From positions 124,001-188,000 of the forward strand of contig JAWZYV010001829.1 in NCBI GenBank assembly GCA_038373885.1: DNA of 64,000 nucleotides, in the 5' to 3' direction. A model generated the notes under the pieces. The model ran no database searches. It saw only the letters and a program-made list of their open reading frames with translations, and was not told the origin of the DNA. The position numbers and the translations under genes are program-made. Positions 10,812 through 23,285 of this stretch are shown piece by piece; the first letter of the stretch is position 1; each line of letters starts with the position of its first letter. The stretch comes from Cheiracanthium punctorium. Lineage: Eukaryota; Arthropoda; Arachnida; Araneae; Cheiracanthiidae.

Positions 10812-11870
10812 CTAAAAGCAAGGTCTACGAAGGCTGAAAAGTGTAGATTTTTCGGCACTCGTTGTACTAAAGATACGGATTTAAACTGTGAATGAGGCTA
10901 TGCATCACACACTGTTACGGCAAGTTCTACAAAATTGAAGGTTACTAAAATTTTTGATAAGAAAAACCATGCATTGGTTGAAAGGTAATAGAATTATAGG
11001 CATAGAAACTCTAAGCAAGATTTCCTTGTTTCTCTGCTATCCACAATGTTTTGCAACTGAATTCAAATTGACAGAAGACTCTGATGAAGGCCTCTGCTCA
11101 GTTGGTGAAAAGTCTGTTACATTCAATTTGCCAAATGTCTGCACGTTGATTTCATAAAGCATGAAATATGAAGTTCAACTATTGGAAGCGTCACAGTTTG
11201 CTTCAGAAGAAAACATGAAAGCACCTGCCAAAGAAGTAAGAAGTTTAATAAAGAGTAACACTTGTGGCGTATCTGTAGATGGAACAGCGAAGAGGGTATA
11301 TGTAGATAAATGGATGTGTATCAGCTATTTTTATAGATGGTAGAGTTTTAGATATCCAAGCTGTGACAAACTATTATAGAATATGTAAACAATACAACAC
11401 CAACACCGACCATGTATACGTATGAATTATAAAGGGCTATGGAAGTTCTTGGAGCATTTACAATTTTTGAACGTTCTGTGGTGAAACGACAATTCTAGTA
11501 CACAGTATATTATGGCGATGGGGATTCGAAGGCTTTTATGAAATTAAAAGACATTAGTAGAAGGAAGTCTGTTACAAAGCTAGAATGCATTGGGCACATC
11601 CAAATGGGAATTGGCTCACGACTAAAAATATTTAAAAAGAGTACGGAGGGACTCTGAGGGGGGGGGGGGGGTAGACTAACCAATAAATTAATAAACTCCA
11701 AAATTACTATGGAATTGTGATCTGCAGTAATGTTGAAGATATGGAAAGCACACAGTCTGCTGTAATATCTATGTGCTTTTAAAAAAATCTATGTTCCCAG
11801 AAAAGCCTACATATTTTGCACTTCATGACCGAAGTTTTGGTGTTTGACTTACTGCGTCATTTTTATTAGT
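10812..11870 (+). pseudogene. Mutator-like (MULE) transposase relic
   Basis: Broken frames carry the order of motifs of the arthropod Mutator-like transposase domain. First comes a basic N-terminal piece, then RIIGIETLSKISLF with LTEDSDEGLCS (about 10990-11105). Next is an EENMKAPAKEV to CGVSVDGTAKR segment (about 11200-11295), where functional relatives have VDGTWQKRG. Finally there is a clear stretch from MEVLGAFTIFERS through YGDGDSKAF to KLECIGHIQ and GIGSRLK (about 11440-11650), then GGRLTNKLINSKI. The GDGDS and ECIGH motifs are diagnostic. Several stops and frame changes make it non-functional. It would have catalysed cut-and-paste DNA transposition. It sits inside the hAT-bounded 16.5-kb interval. 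Family confidence is high, exact limits low. Confidence 0.85.
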
Positions 11871-14800
11871 TTTGCTGTCATATTTGTGTAGTTGTTCCGG
11901 GGCGTTGTTTATTAATTCTTTGTAAAGTGAAATTCGACAAAAAGTTTCAAAATGTTTGTTGGGAGATGTGAAGAATATATATAGCGTGTGTTGATCTTCA
12001 GTTAATATGCATATTTGAATGTTCGAGGTGGATTCATTTTGGAATAATGTTACGTTGTTTATGAATAAAATTTGAGGTATGTGGTTCTTTTATTTATTTA
12101 AATGTTTATTCCTCCTTGCTTTACGGTACATGTGTGTACAGTTGAGTATATTTATGATCTTATGTTTCATATTTATGTAAGGTTTTTAGTATGTTGTGTT
12201 ATTTTTTGTGAATTGGGATGAAAAAGTAAAATTTTTAAGGTTTTAAGAGGGATGGTTAATTTTAATATTTATATGGTTTTGCCCCTGATTTGCAGAATTC
12301 TTGTACAATTTTTAGGTTTAATTTGAATTAATATGCAATGGTTTTTGAGTTGTTTGTGATCAGTTCTCATTCGATTCTGATTAATAGTGTAAATTTTGTG
12401 TGTTTTGAAGGTATAAAATTGCAAAAATCACTGGGGGGGGAGGAGGTAGCCGGTTTATTATATTGGTTTTCTGTTATTTTATCTTTGGGACTTGTTTTTA
12501 GCATGTTGTTAAAATATTTGCAGTATATTTATCTTGAAATCACACGAAGTATTCAATTTAAATATGTTTCAATATATAAGTATTTTTTAGTTGTTTGTGG
12601 GGGATTGTGTGTTGGGGGGGGAGGGGGGAAGTAGTCGGTTTATTTGAGTGTTTGTCTATTAATTTTAAACTGCGATTTTAACGTTTTAAGGAAAATTTTG
12701 TTATATAATTATGTGCATAAACATATTTTGCATAATTTGAAGGTTACGTCTTATTTATTTTTTAATGTACCTATAGTCCAGAGCTAGTGCTTTGTTTATG
12801 TGAATTTTGTTCATAATTGCATTTGAAATATGTCTAAAAATGCTTTTATGTGTTTAGATAAGTGTATTGTAGTTTTGGGTTAATTTTGTTACTTATGTGT
12901 CAATGTATGTTTATGTTTTAATTGGCGCGAAAAAAAAGTCGCCGAGGTTGGAAGTTGGCAACAAAAAAAAAGTCGCCAACTCAACCGACACCCGCTTACG
13001 GTATTATTCCCGTTATTCTATTCAAATTTATTTAATTTCATACTATTCTATGCACTGTAACTAAAAAAATGTCTAAGTATTATTTTGTTTATTTTTTAAA
13101 AATATCCACCAAGGTCAACCAAATTTAGGTATCAAAACATCAATTGCTATTTACTACAAAGTTACCCTAAAAACTATTAAATTAATAAAGAAATAGAAAA
13201 TAAGTTAAAATCAAAGGTAAGAAGGGTTTAAACTTCGTGATGCAATAGATATCAGTTTGGCCGGATACCGAATATCCGGCCAAACTTTCAGCCGGTTATC
13301 CGGCAGCAGTATGTTTTCTTCTTTTTTGTTTTATTTTCACTAGTTTTCTTAAATTGAGCTTTAACTTTTTTCTTTAAATTTTCTCATTAGTTTCAAATGA
13401 TTTAATTCAAAAATCAGAAATCCTTTTGGGATTGTTTCCTTGAATTTAGTACCAGTTTTACTATAATTAAAGTTATACAAATAACAATGTCATGAATGTT
13501 CCCTCAAGAGTTAGGATGAATATATTCAAAGATCAGTTCTTGAAAGAAAGACATGCCCATAACTGTTGGAAAATAAATGTAACAAATTTCCTTACTTTAT
13601 CAGAATTACAGGGGGAGGGGGCATTTTCTCACCAACCAGCAGTACTGCAGCAAGTACACTATCCTCATAAGAGAGACAATTTATGGTGGAAAAAAAAGTA
13701 ACCGAATTCTTACAAAAAATTGAAAAACAGTGTTTTTGTACAATAATTTCTTCCAGTAGTAATTTACTTCAATCTTAAAGATAGAAGTATTTAATTTTTT
13801 CCCCTTTTTCTATACATGATAAAAATACATTCTAAAAAGTATTGAAAACAAAATATTTTCACAAAACTTTTTTTTTTTCCCATTTTTTTATTATTGCAGT
13901 TTTTAAACTTTATTCATTTATTATGTTTGTTTATGTTATTTCTCTGTATATAATATCCGGCTACTGCCAATTACCCAGCATATAGAGAGTGCGAATTGAC
14001 GGGGATTGTGTCCCCGGCTGAAGAATGTAATATCACTGGCTAGGGAGATATTAATGGATCCCTGCCATCAGTGGTCGATCGAAGATTTTTTCAGAAGAGT
14101 AAAAAGAGAGTAACCTTTTTAGAAGGAGTATTTTCCTATCCACAGGAGTAATTAAACCAACGAACAATTATGCTGCATTTTCAAATGCATAATTAAATTG
14201 CATTTAACACATAAATCATAAATAATAATTGATTCATAATCTAGGTACACTGTTAGTGTTAAATGTAAGCTATCGCAGATTTCAGAAAGTTGACTGTAAA
14301 TAAAATTCATTTCCAAGGGGAAATCTCGCCGTAATCACCCATAATAAAACGAACTATAATAATATAAACGAACCTCCATAATAAAACGTTGTTTTCACTA
14401 TTGCTCTAGCAACCAAAAGCCCACTCATAGACAGTGTCCGGAAGGGCCAGATAATTGGTGTGGATATAAGAATGTACTGCATGATGACAAGCAGCTTTAG
14501 AAAAGCACGCCTTAAGAAAAGCAATCTGTAAAATCATGCATTCCGAAATTCTTAAGGATTATTCTAAATTTCTAAGGCGTGAAATACGCATCTAGAGGTG
14601 TTATCGCGATCACTACCTGCTAGGGATACTATTTATCCCCTGCTGGAGAAATGTTAAAATTAGTCTCTGTCCCTACAAGTTCAGCAGTAATGCCTAAAGA
14701 TTTTAATTATTGAGAATAAAAATTCTTCTTTTGCTCACTATACAAACGAGCAAGTTACAAACATCCCTCCGAAATAGATATACACATACCCGATACCACT

Positions 14801-16408
14801 TCTCATTCTGTACCTGGGGTCAGGTTTCAAATTAAGACTGTGAAATGAATGAACAAGCGCTGCTCCGCCGCATGCCAAATTTAAGGCTAGACGTAGAATC
14901 GACATAGGCAGGAATATATGTACATAGAAAATCGGGGGCGACTTTTGTTTGAATTTAAGTCACTTCCCAAGCATGTTGGCGACTGCATTTGTCATCTAAT
15001 ACCTAATATATTACGTGAGTGGAGCATTTTTACACCTTCTCTCCTTTTTTCTTTTTCTTTTCACATGTCCCCAACTGGAAAAAATGTTCAATTCGCACCC
15101 TGCTGGCATATTGGCCGGATGCAGTATGTTTGCCAGATATTCCTTGCATCTCTAGTTTAAACTATAAATATAGTGAGTTTTAAAACTCTTTATTAAGTAG
15201 AATTGTTTTTGTTTTTTTTTCCCCAGCATTGAAATGTTTTAATGTCATTTCTCAAAATGCGCTCCAGGTATTGATTTGAAATTTTGCCACATTATTTTTA
15301 TCATTACTAGCTGTGCTATGAACTGGAATCTAATTTTTTATGATCATTGTTTATTCAAAAAAATGAATTTTTATATAAAAATTTGAATATTTGCATAAAT
15401 ATTAGAAATACTGCAAATTTTTAGTTCATAACACAGATGAACTAAACATGTCATTTATTGTACTGTAAAAAATTAGATATATTTATTAAAATTTTTGTAA
15501 CACGAAGTCTGGCATAAATGCAATTTTTTACCAAAATTCACTTAAATCTCCCAATAGTTCAAAATTTAATTTAATCAAAACTGCACTTAAAATCTCAGTT
15601 ATACTCCATTTTAATTAAAAATATAGAAATTGTATCAAAATTTTTTGTTTTGTTTTTTCAAAAAAGTGCCTAAGTGCACTTACCTTTAAAAAAGGTGTTA
15701 ATTAGTAATTTAGGTTGAAAAAAATCATTCTTAGTATTATCTATGTGTAATAATTAAATCAAGGTTTTAATTTTAACCAATCAAGACTGATTTTGGCCAG
15801 GACACTTAATAAGTTGTCAACAGTTCTCAGAAGTGTTAGAAATGAATTTAAGCAGTCTTAACTTTAAGAGTTATTTTTCATTGCAAAAAGTTTTAATTAA
15901 TGAGTAATTTAAAGAACAGTGCAGTTCATACCAAACTGACAAGTTGAGGAAGCTCATTAGTAGAAAATGCTTTTATAACACTGTAAGAATGTTTGAAATT
16001 TTAAAATAGACCATGTAATTTTAAAAATATAAACCACTTGCAGATAAAAATATAGTCTATAAATATAAAACAATCAATTCTATATAAAATGCTCTAGATT
16101 TTTATGAATGGAGAAAATAGCAATTAACAAACTTAAATTTTGACCCTGTAGCTTCGAGTATATCTGTTAATTATATGACTGGTGGATTTGAACAGGCATA
16201 CCCAGACTATGAGAGCTCATCTGTGGTTGGTCAGAATAAAGAAAAGGCTATGTGAATGAAGAGATGAAATAGGTTTGCTATCCCCATCTATTTGCATGCA
16301 GAATTACTTTTCTTTTTTTTAAGTGAACTAATAACTAATGATAATGCACATAAAGTTAAAAAATTAGTTTAGATTTTATCTTTAAAAAATGTATTTATTT
16401 TTAACAAA
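11871..16408. other. AT-rich stretch without recognisable genes
   Basis: This is T-rich DNA with G-runs (12432-12440, 12611-12630). A short palindrome is built of GGCCGGATA and TATCCGGCC around 13258-13284. An imperfect hairpin at 14505-14583 pairs CACGCCTTA with TAAGGCGTG. None of the open frames (for example 12338-12634, 13492-13701, 14918-15160) shows a known domain or both splice sites. Confidence 0.5.
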
Positions 16409-17313
16409 CTAGGGGCCAAGGCCCCTAGACTCACTACGCTGGCATTTCGTATGAGGCATTTGGCCCCTAAAAAGACTTATTCGTTAAAAAGACATAATTT
16501 CAACAAACAAAACCCAAACGTTGGATAAGATAGAATGTTACCGAGCTACACATTGCTTAGATCTTGCATGTTGCTTGGAATAAAAATTTAAACCTCGCAC
16601 TATTTGTAATTATGTGAAACCCATCGTACGCCTTGCGTATTAGCCAACTATGAGATTTTTCATCATTTGGTGACTTGTGTATATGTATAGTTAATAATTA
16701 GCTCTAAGAAAACAGTAATTCATATGTTTTCTTTGATAAAATCTACGTAACAGGTAGGATAGCTTGCCACCCATGGCGACTTTTCATTATTTGGCGATTG
16801 GCACATGCTCACAACCTATAATTACTGTTCATTACCGGCTTTAAAATAATCTGCATTTTAATTATTTTTCATTTTCCGATATTAGTTATTCTGTTTTGGA
16901 AAAACGAATAATCGCTAATTCTAAACTCCTGTTGTCTAAGCGAACTTACTATTTGAAAATTGTCAACTTTGTGTAACACATTTTGAGTTACTTATTTCAT
17001 ATACTTTTTAATTTGGCGTAAATAGGATGTAATTCTACTTCATGTTTGACAATTTCACGTGATTGTACATAATTGGAATTGCTTTGTTGCAAAGGAATGA
17101 ATGATTTTATGCCAAATCTGGCGACCTTTTTTAAAATTTTTTCAGTTTTTATTAATATCTTCTAAAATAATTCGATTTTTGAAATTTAAATCGCCTTATC
17201 AGGTTCTCGGGGTTTTCCGCATTCGGGAACATGTTTCTCGAAATTCAAATCCCCACGGTTTAGAAGATAGGTCAACAAGCTCTGACAGCGCCCTTTACTT
17301 TTTTTTTTAGAAT
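16409..17313 (-). mobile_element. hairpin-ended repeat family D, copy 1
   Basis: It begins CTAGGGGCCAAGGCCCCTAG, an 18-bp near-perfect terminal hairpin, followed by ACTCACTACGCT and TGAGGCATTTGGCCCC. The interior aligns with the copy at 57672-58800 (TTCTAAACTCCTGTTGTCTA, AAATTGTCAACTTTGTGTAA, TCCCCACGGTTTAGAAG). Read on the minus strand, the element would end in a hairpin closing on CTAG, reminiscent of Helitron/Helentron 3' ends, so strand is given as minus. No Rep/helicase coding is present. Confidence 0.7.
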
Positions 17314-17479
17314 AGAGAGAAAATATGTTATTTCTCAAACTATTCTGAGTATTTTAAAACAAATCGAAATTAAAAATTCCCACAGTTACCTGAGCTATCG
17401 TCAAAAACGTGCAAGCATCTGATCCTGCTAACAGAATTTAAAGGGACATTCCAGAACAGCTATGTTTTATTTACATTTA

Positions 17480-18275
17480 CTAGGGGCCAAGGCCCCTAGA
17501 CTCGCTACGCTCGCTTTTCGTATGAGGCATTCGGCCCCTAATAAGGCTTATTCATAAAAAAGACAGAATTTCAACAGACAAATCCCAAAGATTGGATCAG
17601 ATAGAATGTTACTGAGCTACATGTCACTTGGTTCTTGCATGTTCATTGGCACTTAAAAATTTAAACTTCACACTACAGTAGACTACTCCAATATATCACG
17701 GTAGATATTTTGTTATTAGGAATCCGTGTTCTACGGGCCCTGAGCTATACTCCACCTGGAGTGCGGACTCCGCATATAATCACTGGAAAAATTATTTGCA
17801 CTCCTCAGAAACACAATGATATTTAATGTTGCCATTCAAAAGTTATATCAATTAGGAACTAAAGCATAATAAAATCAGAACATCTGTTTCAGCTGTATTT
17901 TTAATAATGTAAAACCTATTGGACACCTTGCGAATTTGCCACCCATGGCAATTTTTCATTATTTGGCAACTTGCGTACATGTAAAGTTAATAAAAGCTAC
18001 GGAACAGATAGGATAGCTTGCCACCAATGGCGACTTTTCATTATTTGGCGATTTACACATGCTCACATCCTATAATTACTGTTCATTTAAGGTTACCGGA
18101 AAACCGTTATCCATACTTTCATTTACATAATCGTTTGCAGATTGGCGTACTTAGCACCACGAATTATACATCTCGTCGCGCTAGCAAATATCCGAAGTGT
18201 GTCCAAAGTCCGCTAGCCAAATATCCAAAGTCTGTTAGCAAATACCATTGTATGGCATGCTGGCATTTATAAAGA
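17480..18275 (-). mobile_element. hairpin-ended repeat family D, copy 2 (with internal insertion)
   Basis: It has the same terminal hairpin (TAGGGGCCAAGGCCCCTAG, then ACTCGCTACGCTCGCTTTTC). About 215 bp at 17685-17905 (including GGAATCCGTGTTCTACGGGC) are absent from copies 1 and 4 but shared with copy 3, so copies 2 and 3 form a subfamily. It is truncated relative to copy 4 after GCTAGCAAATATCCGAAGTG, about 75-100 bp before the cadherin exon. Confidence 0.7.
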
Positions 18276-18347
18276 CTGGTAATTATTTGTGAATCAAATT
18301 TCCAAGTTCTGGGATGAATTTCAGATTTTTCCTTTTTTATTTTTCAG

Positions 18348-18506
18348 GTGATAGCAAGACAGACTGACAGCCCACCTGGTAAAGGTGCTAGCACTCCTGT
18401 TGCGATAAGTGTTCACCTAAACGATGTGAATGACAACTCGCCTATCATCAAACCCTTACCCACTGTTCGGTTACCCGCTGGAGACGGAATCAGAACTGTT
18501 GCAAAG
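18348..18506 (+). CDS. cadherin-repeat exon (partial gene, single exon)
   Basis: This 159-bp exon encodes 53 residues in phase 0 at both ends. A polypyrimidine tract and acceptor (TTTTTCAG) precede it, and a donor (AAAG|GTAGGA) follows. The peptide begins VIARQTDSPPGKGAST and continues PVAISVHLNDVNDNSP, then PTVRLPAGDGI. LNDVNDNSP is the Ca2+-binding DxNDN linker motif that ends one extracellular cadherin repeat, and PTVRLPAGDG fits the first strand of the next. The exon therefore spans an EC-repeat boundary of a cell-surface adhesion cadherin. I cannot name the cadherin; a large arthropod cadherin with many EC repeats is likely. There is no stop or frameshift, so it looks functional. No other exon of the gene is recognisable within 64 kb. 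It lies between two family D repeats and inside the hAT-bounded interval 7966-24468, so it may be a displaced or captured exon rather than part of a gene with giant introns. Confidence 0.88.
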
Positions 18507-18724
18507 GTAGGAATAATATAACCTTTAGCAGAACTTTCGATTTACGTTACTTATTTTTTTAAGCTATTGGTCAGCATTTTCTTTACATAATTTAGGCGAT
18601 CGTCAATGATGTTTTCGAACTTTTTTTTTTTTGACAGATCGTTTTTTATCTTTTTGAGCTAACCAATGCTGATTTTTGGTGGAAGTTGATGGGTACATAG
18701 ATGGATTTGTTTTTTTTTAAATTA

Positions 18725-19322
18725 CTAGGGGCCAAGGCCCCCAGACTCGCTACGCTCACTTTTCGTATGAGGCATTTGGCCCCTAATAAGGCTTATTCGT
18801 AAAAAAGACATAATTTCAACAGACAAAACCCAAAGATTGGATCTGATAGAATGTTACTGAACTACACATTGCTTGGTTCTTGCAGGTTCATTGGTACATA
18901 AAAATTTAAACTTCACACTACAGTAGATCCCCTCCCCCTCATAACACGGAAGATATTTTGTTATTGGAATCCGTGTTGTACGGGTCCTGAGCTATATTCC
19001 ACCTGGAGTGTGGACTCCGCTTATAATCGCTGGAAAAATTATTTGCACTCCTCAGAAACACAATGATATTTAATGTTGCCCTTCAAAAGTTATATTAATT
19101 AGGAGTTAAAGCGTAATAAAATCAAAACATCTGTTTGAGCTGTATTTTTAATTATGTAAAACACCTTGCGTATTTGCCACCCATGGCGATTTTTCATTAT
19201 TTGGCGACTTGCGTATAGTATAGTTAATAATGAGCTCTAAGAAAACAGTACTTCACATGTTTTCTTTGATAAAAACTACGGAACAGCTAGGTTAGCTAAC
19301 CACCCATGGCGACTTTTCATTA
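18725..19322 (-). mobile_element. hairpin-ended repeat family D, copy 3
   Basis: Its terminal hairpin is TAGGGGCCAAGGCCCCCAG, with one change. It carries the same internal insertion as copy 2 (18915-19140) and ends by running into a Tc1 fragment at about 19323. It starts 219 bp after the cadherin exon, in the same orientation as copies 1 and 2. Confidence 0.7.
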
Positions 19323-19590
19323 TTAGCCAGGGTGACACCAGCACACGTGGATCGATGCATCCACCGACAAGCTGTGGTGGCCTCGCAAGCTACTTCAACC
19401 TCCATTCTGTGACATGTTCAAGACACCTTGGATGTTCCTATATCGACCAGAACCATTTCCCGTCAATTGGTTGCTAGTGGCCTGCACTCATAGTATCCAT
19501 TAGGTTCCACAACATAGACGCCAACGACTGCAATGGTGCCAGGCTAGAGCGACGTGAACGACAGAATGGCACAGGGCACATGGCTTAAAA
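19323..19590 (+). pseudogene. Tc1-like transposase fragment
   Basis: Plus-strand frames match the linker between the paired-type HTH and the DDE core of Tc1 transposases. One piece has VTPAHVDRCIHRQAV, then STRTISRQLVASGLHS; after a frame change come RRQRLQWCQARAT and TTEWHR. In-frame stops, and the absence of the catalytic DE residues and both termini, make it a short relic. It abuts the broken end of family D copy 3. Confidence 0.85.
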
Positions 19591-19718
19591 AGTAGAACAG
19601 TTTTTTTTTTTTTTTTCCCAGCGAGGCTTGTTATCCAGTATCAGGACCTGACTTTCAGTTTTGACAGTTGCAGTCAAAATATCCTTTTTTATGTATTTGC
19701 AGAGAAGCGTAATTGGAA

Positions 19719-19880
19719 CAGTAAAACCTCGCTATAGCAATATTCAATACAATGATAAATTCTCTGTAACATAAAATCTTGCTGTGTGTTACACAGAATA
19801 TCCATATAATATAACGATACATCCCTCTAGAACGACAATTTTATTGGGTCCCTTAAGTATCATTGTATTGAGGTTTTACT
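19719..19880. mobile_element. pogo/Tigger-type MITE
   Basis: The ends are CAGTAAAACCTCGCTATAGC and, inverted, GAGGTTTTACTG followed by TA. On the left the TA target has mutated. About 160 bp, non-coding. Confidence 0.7.
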
Positions 19881-20029
19881 GTAGTTAAAATCGCACATTG
19901 AAAATTTCTCTTCTCGGGGAATTTTTAAAGAAATTGTCGAAATTGGGAAATTTTTTAGTCTAGATTTTGTGAGTATCTTGCTTATGTATTTTAAATATAT
20001 AAATTATTAAAATTTTGTCTCATCTGATT

Positions 20030-20160
20030 TCAGCATCTGTTAGATCACATCAAAATTTTCTGGAAGTTACAGATGAAGAAGGTGATTAGTTCCACAGATA
20101 TAAAAATAGTTTATTTTATATGTACATTTTTAATAAAATATTTTATGTGTTAAATAAAAG
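20030..20160 (+). other. weak candidate terminal exon with polyadenylation signal
   Basis: An acceptor-like site (TCTGATTTCAG, to 20030) precedes an open stretch reading SVRSHQNFLEVTDEEGD and a stop, followed by AATAAA-type signals at about 20132 and 20152. This could be a last exon and 3' end, but the protein is unknown and the short frame could be chance. No link to the cadherin exon can be shown. Confidence 0.2.
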
Positions 20161-20717
20161 TTTTTCATGCTAGTAAGTGTTCTTTTTGTTTTGAAAGGTA
20201 TGTTTTAATCTTAGGGTATGCATAGACTTTGATAAAATTTAAAACTGTCTTCAAACTTTAATATTTTAAATTTATTTCTGCTGAAAAAGCTGTGTGTTGC
20301 CCGAGTCCTGTATTACTGCCAACAGCTATTCATATTTTAAAATATCATACAACATTTAATCTACAGTTCATATTTATGTTTATTATTTTCTAAAGTCAAT
20401 CATATTTATTATGATTTATTTACTGTTTTTCATTGGCATATATTTTCATTATTTTATTTCCATTTTTTTTTTCAATTTAAAAATAAAAAAATTTGTAAAA
20501 AAAAAAAAGTATCAAAGCTGTCTGCAAAGTTTGAAAATTATTTGCAACCGGCATTGGCACGTTCGTCTATATTATCTGGGTCTGTGGATCGGCAAAATCA
20601 AAAAATACAAAAAAATCTTGTGAAGGATACGTGAGAATTGTTTTTCTAAACAAGCTTTTGCTTAAGATTTGTCATAAATACTTACTGTTTATGGGGGGAT
20701 AAACTGCTAAATATAAA
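20161..20717. other. AT-rich stretch, nothing recognised
   Basis: Only low-complexity A/T runs are visible. The 70-codon frame at 20411 is rich in F, I and K and has no motif. Confidence 0.5.
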
Positions 20718-20719
20718 TA

Positions 20720-21388
20720 CAGTAGAGAGCCAGAAATCTGCACAGCTTGGGACCAAGGCTTGTGCGGATTTTAGGATTTTGCAGATTTCAGGCCATAAAA
20801 GATAAATCCTATTACATTTCAGACTTAAGGAGAATACAATTACAATGAAATAAAAACACAGTCAAAAGTATTTCATTTATATTTTCAGTTTAAATACAAA
20901 AGCATAGGAGAAAAAAGAAATTACATGAAGACCAACAAAGCAAATGGTTTCAAAATTTCCTTTCTCTAATTTTGAAAACATCGTCTATGGTGATTTGTTT
21001 TAAAATATTTTTTTCTACTTTGTTTCTTTCCTTCTTTTATTTATTTAATTTTGCAAATTGTATAACTGTTTAAATATGCAGTTTAAACAATAACTGTTTA
21101 AACTGCATATTTTCATCAGAATATTTAAACAGAATTATGATTAATTTTTGTTTTGTTATAGAACTTAGCTGCTGTAAAAATTTAGGGTATTCTTTTCTAA
21201 CTTTAACTTTTATCAAATGGATTTTATTATTATTATTACCCAAGTTTTAGATCATCATCAGAATCATATTTATCTGGATTCAAGAAACTTTTCAACAATT
21301 TCTTCATTGGTGGAATACTGCGAATTTCATTAGTTATATCAGAGAAGGTGTGCGGATTTTAGGTCGGCGGATTTCTGGCGTTCAACTG
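20720..21388. mobile_element. TA-flanked Tigger-type MITE, 669 bp
   Basis: The ends are CAGTAGAGAGCCAGAAATCT and, inverted, CAGTTGAACGCCAGAAATCC, each next to TA. GTGCGGATTTTAGG occurs just inside both ends, and an internal hairpin (ACTGTTTAAACTGCATA) lies at 21065-21110. No transposase frame. Confidence 0.75.
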
Positions 21389-21390
21389 TA

Positions 21391-23285
21391 CTCGCTTAAA
21401 GCATTGCATAAAAATGTGAAATGTTAATCAATATCCTGTGTAGATATATTGATTCTTGTAATTGATTAAAGAAGGCTCAGAACATGGTTATACAATCTCA
21501 TTTTAACAAACTTCATGTATGAATACACCAGATTAACAAATAAAATTTCTATTAAGTGTTATGGGAACAAATTCAGACTTGCTTGAAATTTCACTTTTGA
21601 GAATTATTTAGAGAAATACAAATTTGATTTTTGGCATCTTTACATTTGTTGTGCCAAGATTTTACTATAGATCATTTTAAAATAATGCTAATTCTCCCTC
21701 GAAGTAGAAAACTAATATTTTTCATACAATTGAATTATTTTTAAAGTACTTAGCTGAATACCAAGTATCTGATTGGTATATTTTTGACGTATTAGAAACT
21801 TTTTTGACAAAATAAAAGATATTAAATATAATTTTATTGATGGATAATACAGTGACAATAATATAACATGCAACTAAACTTGCATATTGACATATACTAG
21901 AAAGAGTTTATTAATTAAAATAGAAAATAGGCAGATAACACGTTTCAGTGAAAGTAACGTTAATCGAAGGGAAAACTTAAGTCTGGAAAAGACTGCCATC
22001 TAAAGTTATTCTGTTACAGTTTAGGTTAATGTGAAATCATAAAGTACTTCTAATTAAAGAAATTAATGCCAATATTTAAATAAGGTCGAGGGATGAGAAG
22101 GGCAGAACTTCTCAGGAAGACCAAATTGCACATTTTAATTGCCTGGAGTATAATTTGAATGTTGAAAAATGGATTGGAAGTAATAAGTACTCGGACAAAT
22201 ATACTCTAGGCATTTTCACTTAATATGTACCACCAAAAAAAGTACAATACAGTACCAATCGTGCGTCTTGTGTGAATGGGTGGGGGAGTTTTATTGATGT
22301 GCTGACCATAAAATTTGAGTTTTTATGAAAATTCAATATGAATTGGTAATTAAAAAGTATTCAAGAGGTAGAACACATTTCATGGCATTTATATTGAAAT
22401 GTTTAATTTTTTATACCAAGAGAAATCATGCTTTTGCTACACATCTTCAGTAATATATTTCTTTTTTTGTATGTAAAGGAGGGAGTAAGCCATGAGAACA
22501 GTTTGCATTGTTACAGATACAGCATATTACACTACACTGTTTACAAATAAATTGGGACTTTTATGACACTACACATGAATAAACAAATAGTGGTTTACTA
22601 AAAATAACATATTTGCACTCAACTAATATTTCAATTACATTACAGTAAAGCAAAATTATATATTACAAATAAAATTAAGCCAAATCATATAGTATTTCTT
22701 TTAAATATATATTTATATAGCTTATTAAACTTTTTTAAGAAAGTGAATTTGAATTTAATTTTGATGTCTCGAATTGAAAAAGAAAAATATTGATTTTGCA
22801 TATTGAAAACAATTGGATTGGTGCATAATTATGAGGAGTTTGTGAATTTTTATTTAGTTTATTACATAAATTAATTCACGTAAATATATGTCGATAAAAA
22901 AATTATTAATTAAAAATATTGTACACTTTTATTAAGTTACAGCACTTTAATAAAATGCCTGATAATTATGCCCAGTAATTACTTATGCTTTCATATTAAG
23001 AACACATTTACAACTTTATATAAGAATAAAAAAAAAAAAAAAAAAACCTATGTAGCCAAGCTAAAACACATCATTTATCATTATCATGCAAAATATTTAC
23101 AAATTATTTCCTGATAATTGAAAAAATTATATTGACTACACATGTAGTTTGTTGACAATTTTCATTTTATTATAAAATAAAAAACAGCGAAATTTTCATT
23201 TTAAAATATCTACCTGGAGGCCATATACGTAATTTTAGTCAAACTTCAACATGCCTTTAAATTTCTTATATCGACGTTTAGGGGT
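21391..23285. other. AT-rich stretch, nothing recognised
   Basis: No gene, RNA or element end was identified. A poly(A) run lies at 23028-23046. Confidence 0.5.

Noticed and set aside
18018..18272. 84-codon open frame just upstream of the cadherin exon as another exon
   Set aside because: It falls within family D repeat sequence also present at 58028-58258, with a similar but differently broken peptide.
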